This document shows positions 6,649-6,951 of a DNA stretch of 6,951 nt, one piece after another. Position numbers and translations under genes: made by a program. Source of the stretch: an uncultured Atopobiaceae bacterium (GTDB taxonomy: Bacteria > Actinomycetota > Coriobacteriia > Coriobacteriales > Atopobiaceae); NCBI GenBank assembly GCA_947626465.1, contig CANQSI010000047.1:1-6951 (forward strand), in the 5' to 3' direction. Below the pieces are notes generated by a model. It saw nothing but the letters and a program-made list of their open reading frames with translations. It was not told the DNA's origin and ran no database searches. The first letter of the stretch is position 1, and the number at the start of each line of letters is the position of its first letter.

Positions 6649-6951
6649 CTAGAAGGCGCCGCCTCCGCCGCCTCCGCCGACGCCGCCCCCGCCGCCTCCG
6701 GAGAAGCCGCCACCGCCTCCGCCACCGGAGGAGTCCGAGCTCGCGGCGATGGCGCCGGTCGAGGCCGTGTAGCTCGACTGGTAGGCGTCGCCGAGGGCGC
6801 GCATCGGCGACCACGAGCCGCCATAGCCCCGGTACCACACGTAGTAGGGGTAGAAGTACGGGTCGTCGATGATGTGCGGCATGGCCACGCGCAGCTGGTC
6901 GATGACCTCGTCCGCCACGCCGAGGATGACGGCGTAGACGAGGAGCTGGTT
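6649..6951 (-). CDS. DUF2207-type membrane protein, C-terminal part only
   Basis: The frame enters from the right edge and ends at TAG 6651-6649, giving 100 residues. The visible part begins NQLLVYAVILGVADEVIDQL, a conserved region just after the membrane segments of DUF2207 proteins. It continues through an aromatic stretch (PYFYPYYVWYRGYGG) and a Ser-rich linker. It ends in a tail of about 25 residues, almost all glycine with Phe, Ser and Val breaks and a final Ala-Phe (6652-6726). Such Gly-rich ends are typical of this family. DUF2207 proteins usually carry a signal peptide, an extracytoplasmic beta domain and membrane helices, all outside the window here. Their function is unknown. The GTG at 6918 is internal, since the frame stays open to the edge. 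The gene converges on the BTAD regulator across the hairpin and shows no sign of being co-transcribed with anything visible. Confidence 0.75.
   Translation of the reverse strand, partial: NQLLVYAVILGVADEVIDQLRVAMPHIIDDPYFYPYYVWYRGYGGSWSPMRALGDAYQSSYTASTGAIAASSDSSGGGGGGGFSGGGGGGVGGGGGGGAF

Noticed and set aside
6652..6726. GCC/CCG-rich repeat tract as a microsatellite or mobile-element remnant
   Set aside because: It is explained by the glycine-rich coding tail of the DUF2207 protein, which is typical of that family.
5771..6838. Minus-strand open frame opposite the winged-helix/BTAD region
   Set aside because: It is an antisense shadow crossing a strong terminator hairpin and the DUF2207 gene; the poly-Arg stretch comes from the glycine codons read out of frame.

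Overview
The window is high-GC bacterial DNA with dense coding and strong G/C preference at third codon positions. The gene content suggests an anaerobic actinobacterium of the class Coriobacteriia: a large BTAD-type regulator, a beta-helix lipoprotein, a DUF2207 membrane protein with a glycine-rich tail, and an FtsE with a long Pro/Ala-rich N-terminus. The taxon is an inference from gene style; nothing in the window proves it.

Layout, left to right. Positions 1-695 (minus) carry the 5' part of an ABC-type ATPase that looks like FtsE, with about 200 extra residues before the ATPase domain. A 142-nt divergent gap separates it from a complete short-form malic enzyme (838-2019, plus). The malic enzyme converges, across a 31-nt gap, on a 514-residue predicted beta-helix lipoprotein (2051-3595, minus). 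A 426-nt divergent region (3596-4021) is unusually long for this window. It holds direct repeats, an inverted repeat, hairpins and a strong ribosome-binding site. It leads into an 852-residue transcriptional regulator with a C-terminal winged helix plus BTAD domain (4022-6580, plus). This gene converges, across a 16-bp-stem hairpin, on the 3' end of a DUF2207-type membrane protein gene (6649-6951, minus).

How the parts may work together. FtsE is a cell-division gene, and malic enzyme links malate and pyruvate in central carbon metabolism. Neither has an evident link to the rest. The most suggestive unit is the divergent pair formed by the lipoprotein and the BTAD regulator. Their shared intergenic region contains a tandem CGATGTTT repeat within a candidate lipoprotein promoter, the kind of site that OmpR-fold and SARP-type activators bind. 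I infer, without proof, that the regulator controls the surface lipoprotein and perhaps itself. The regulator's N-terminal part lacks a P-loop and may begin with a second winged helix. That would make it an unusual member of the SARP/AfsR superfamily.

I see no tRNA, rRNA, CRISPR array, insertion sequence or phage gene.
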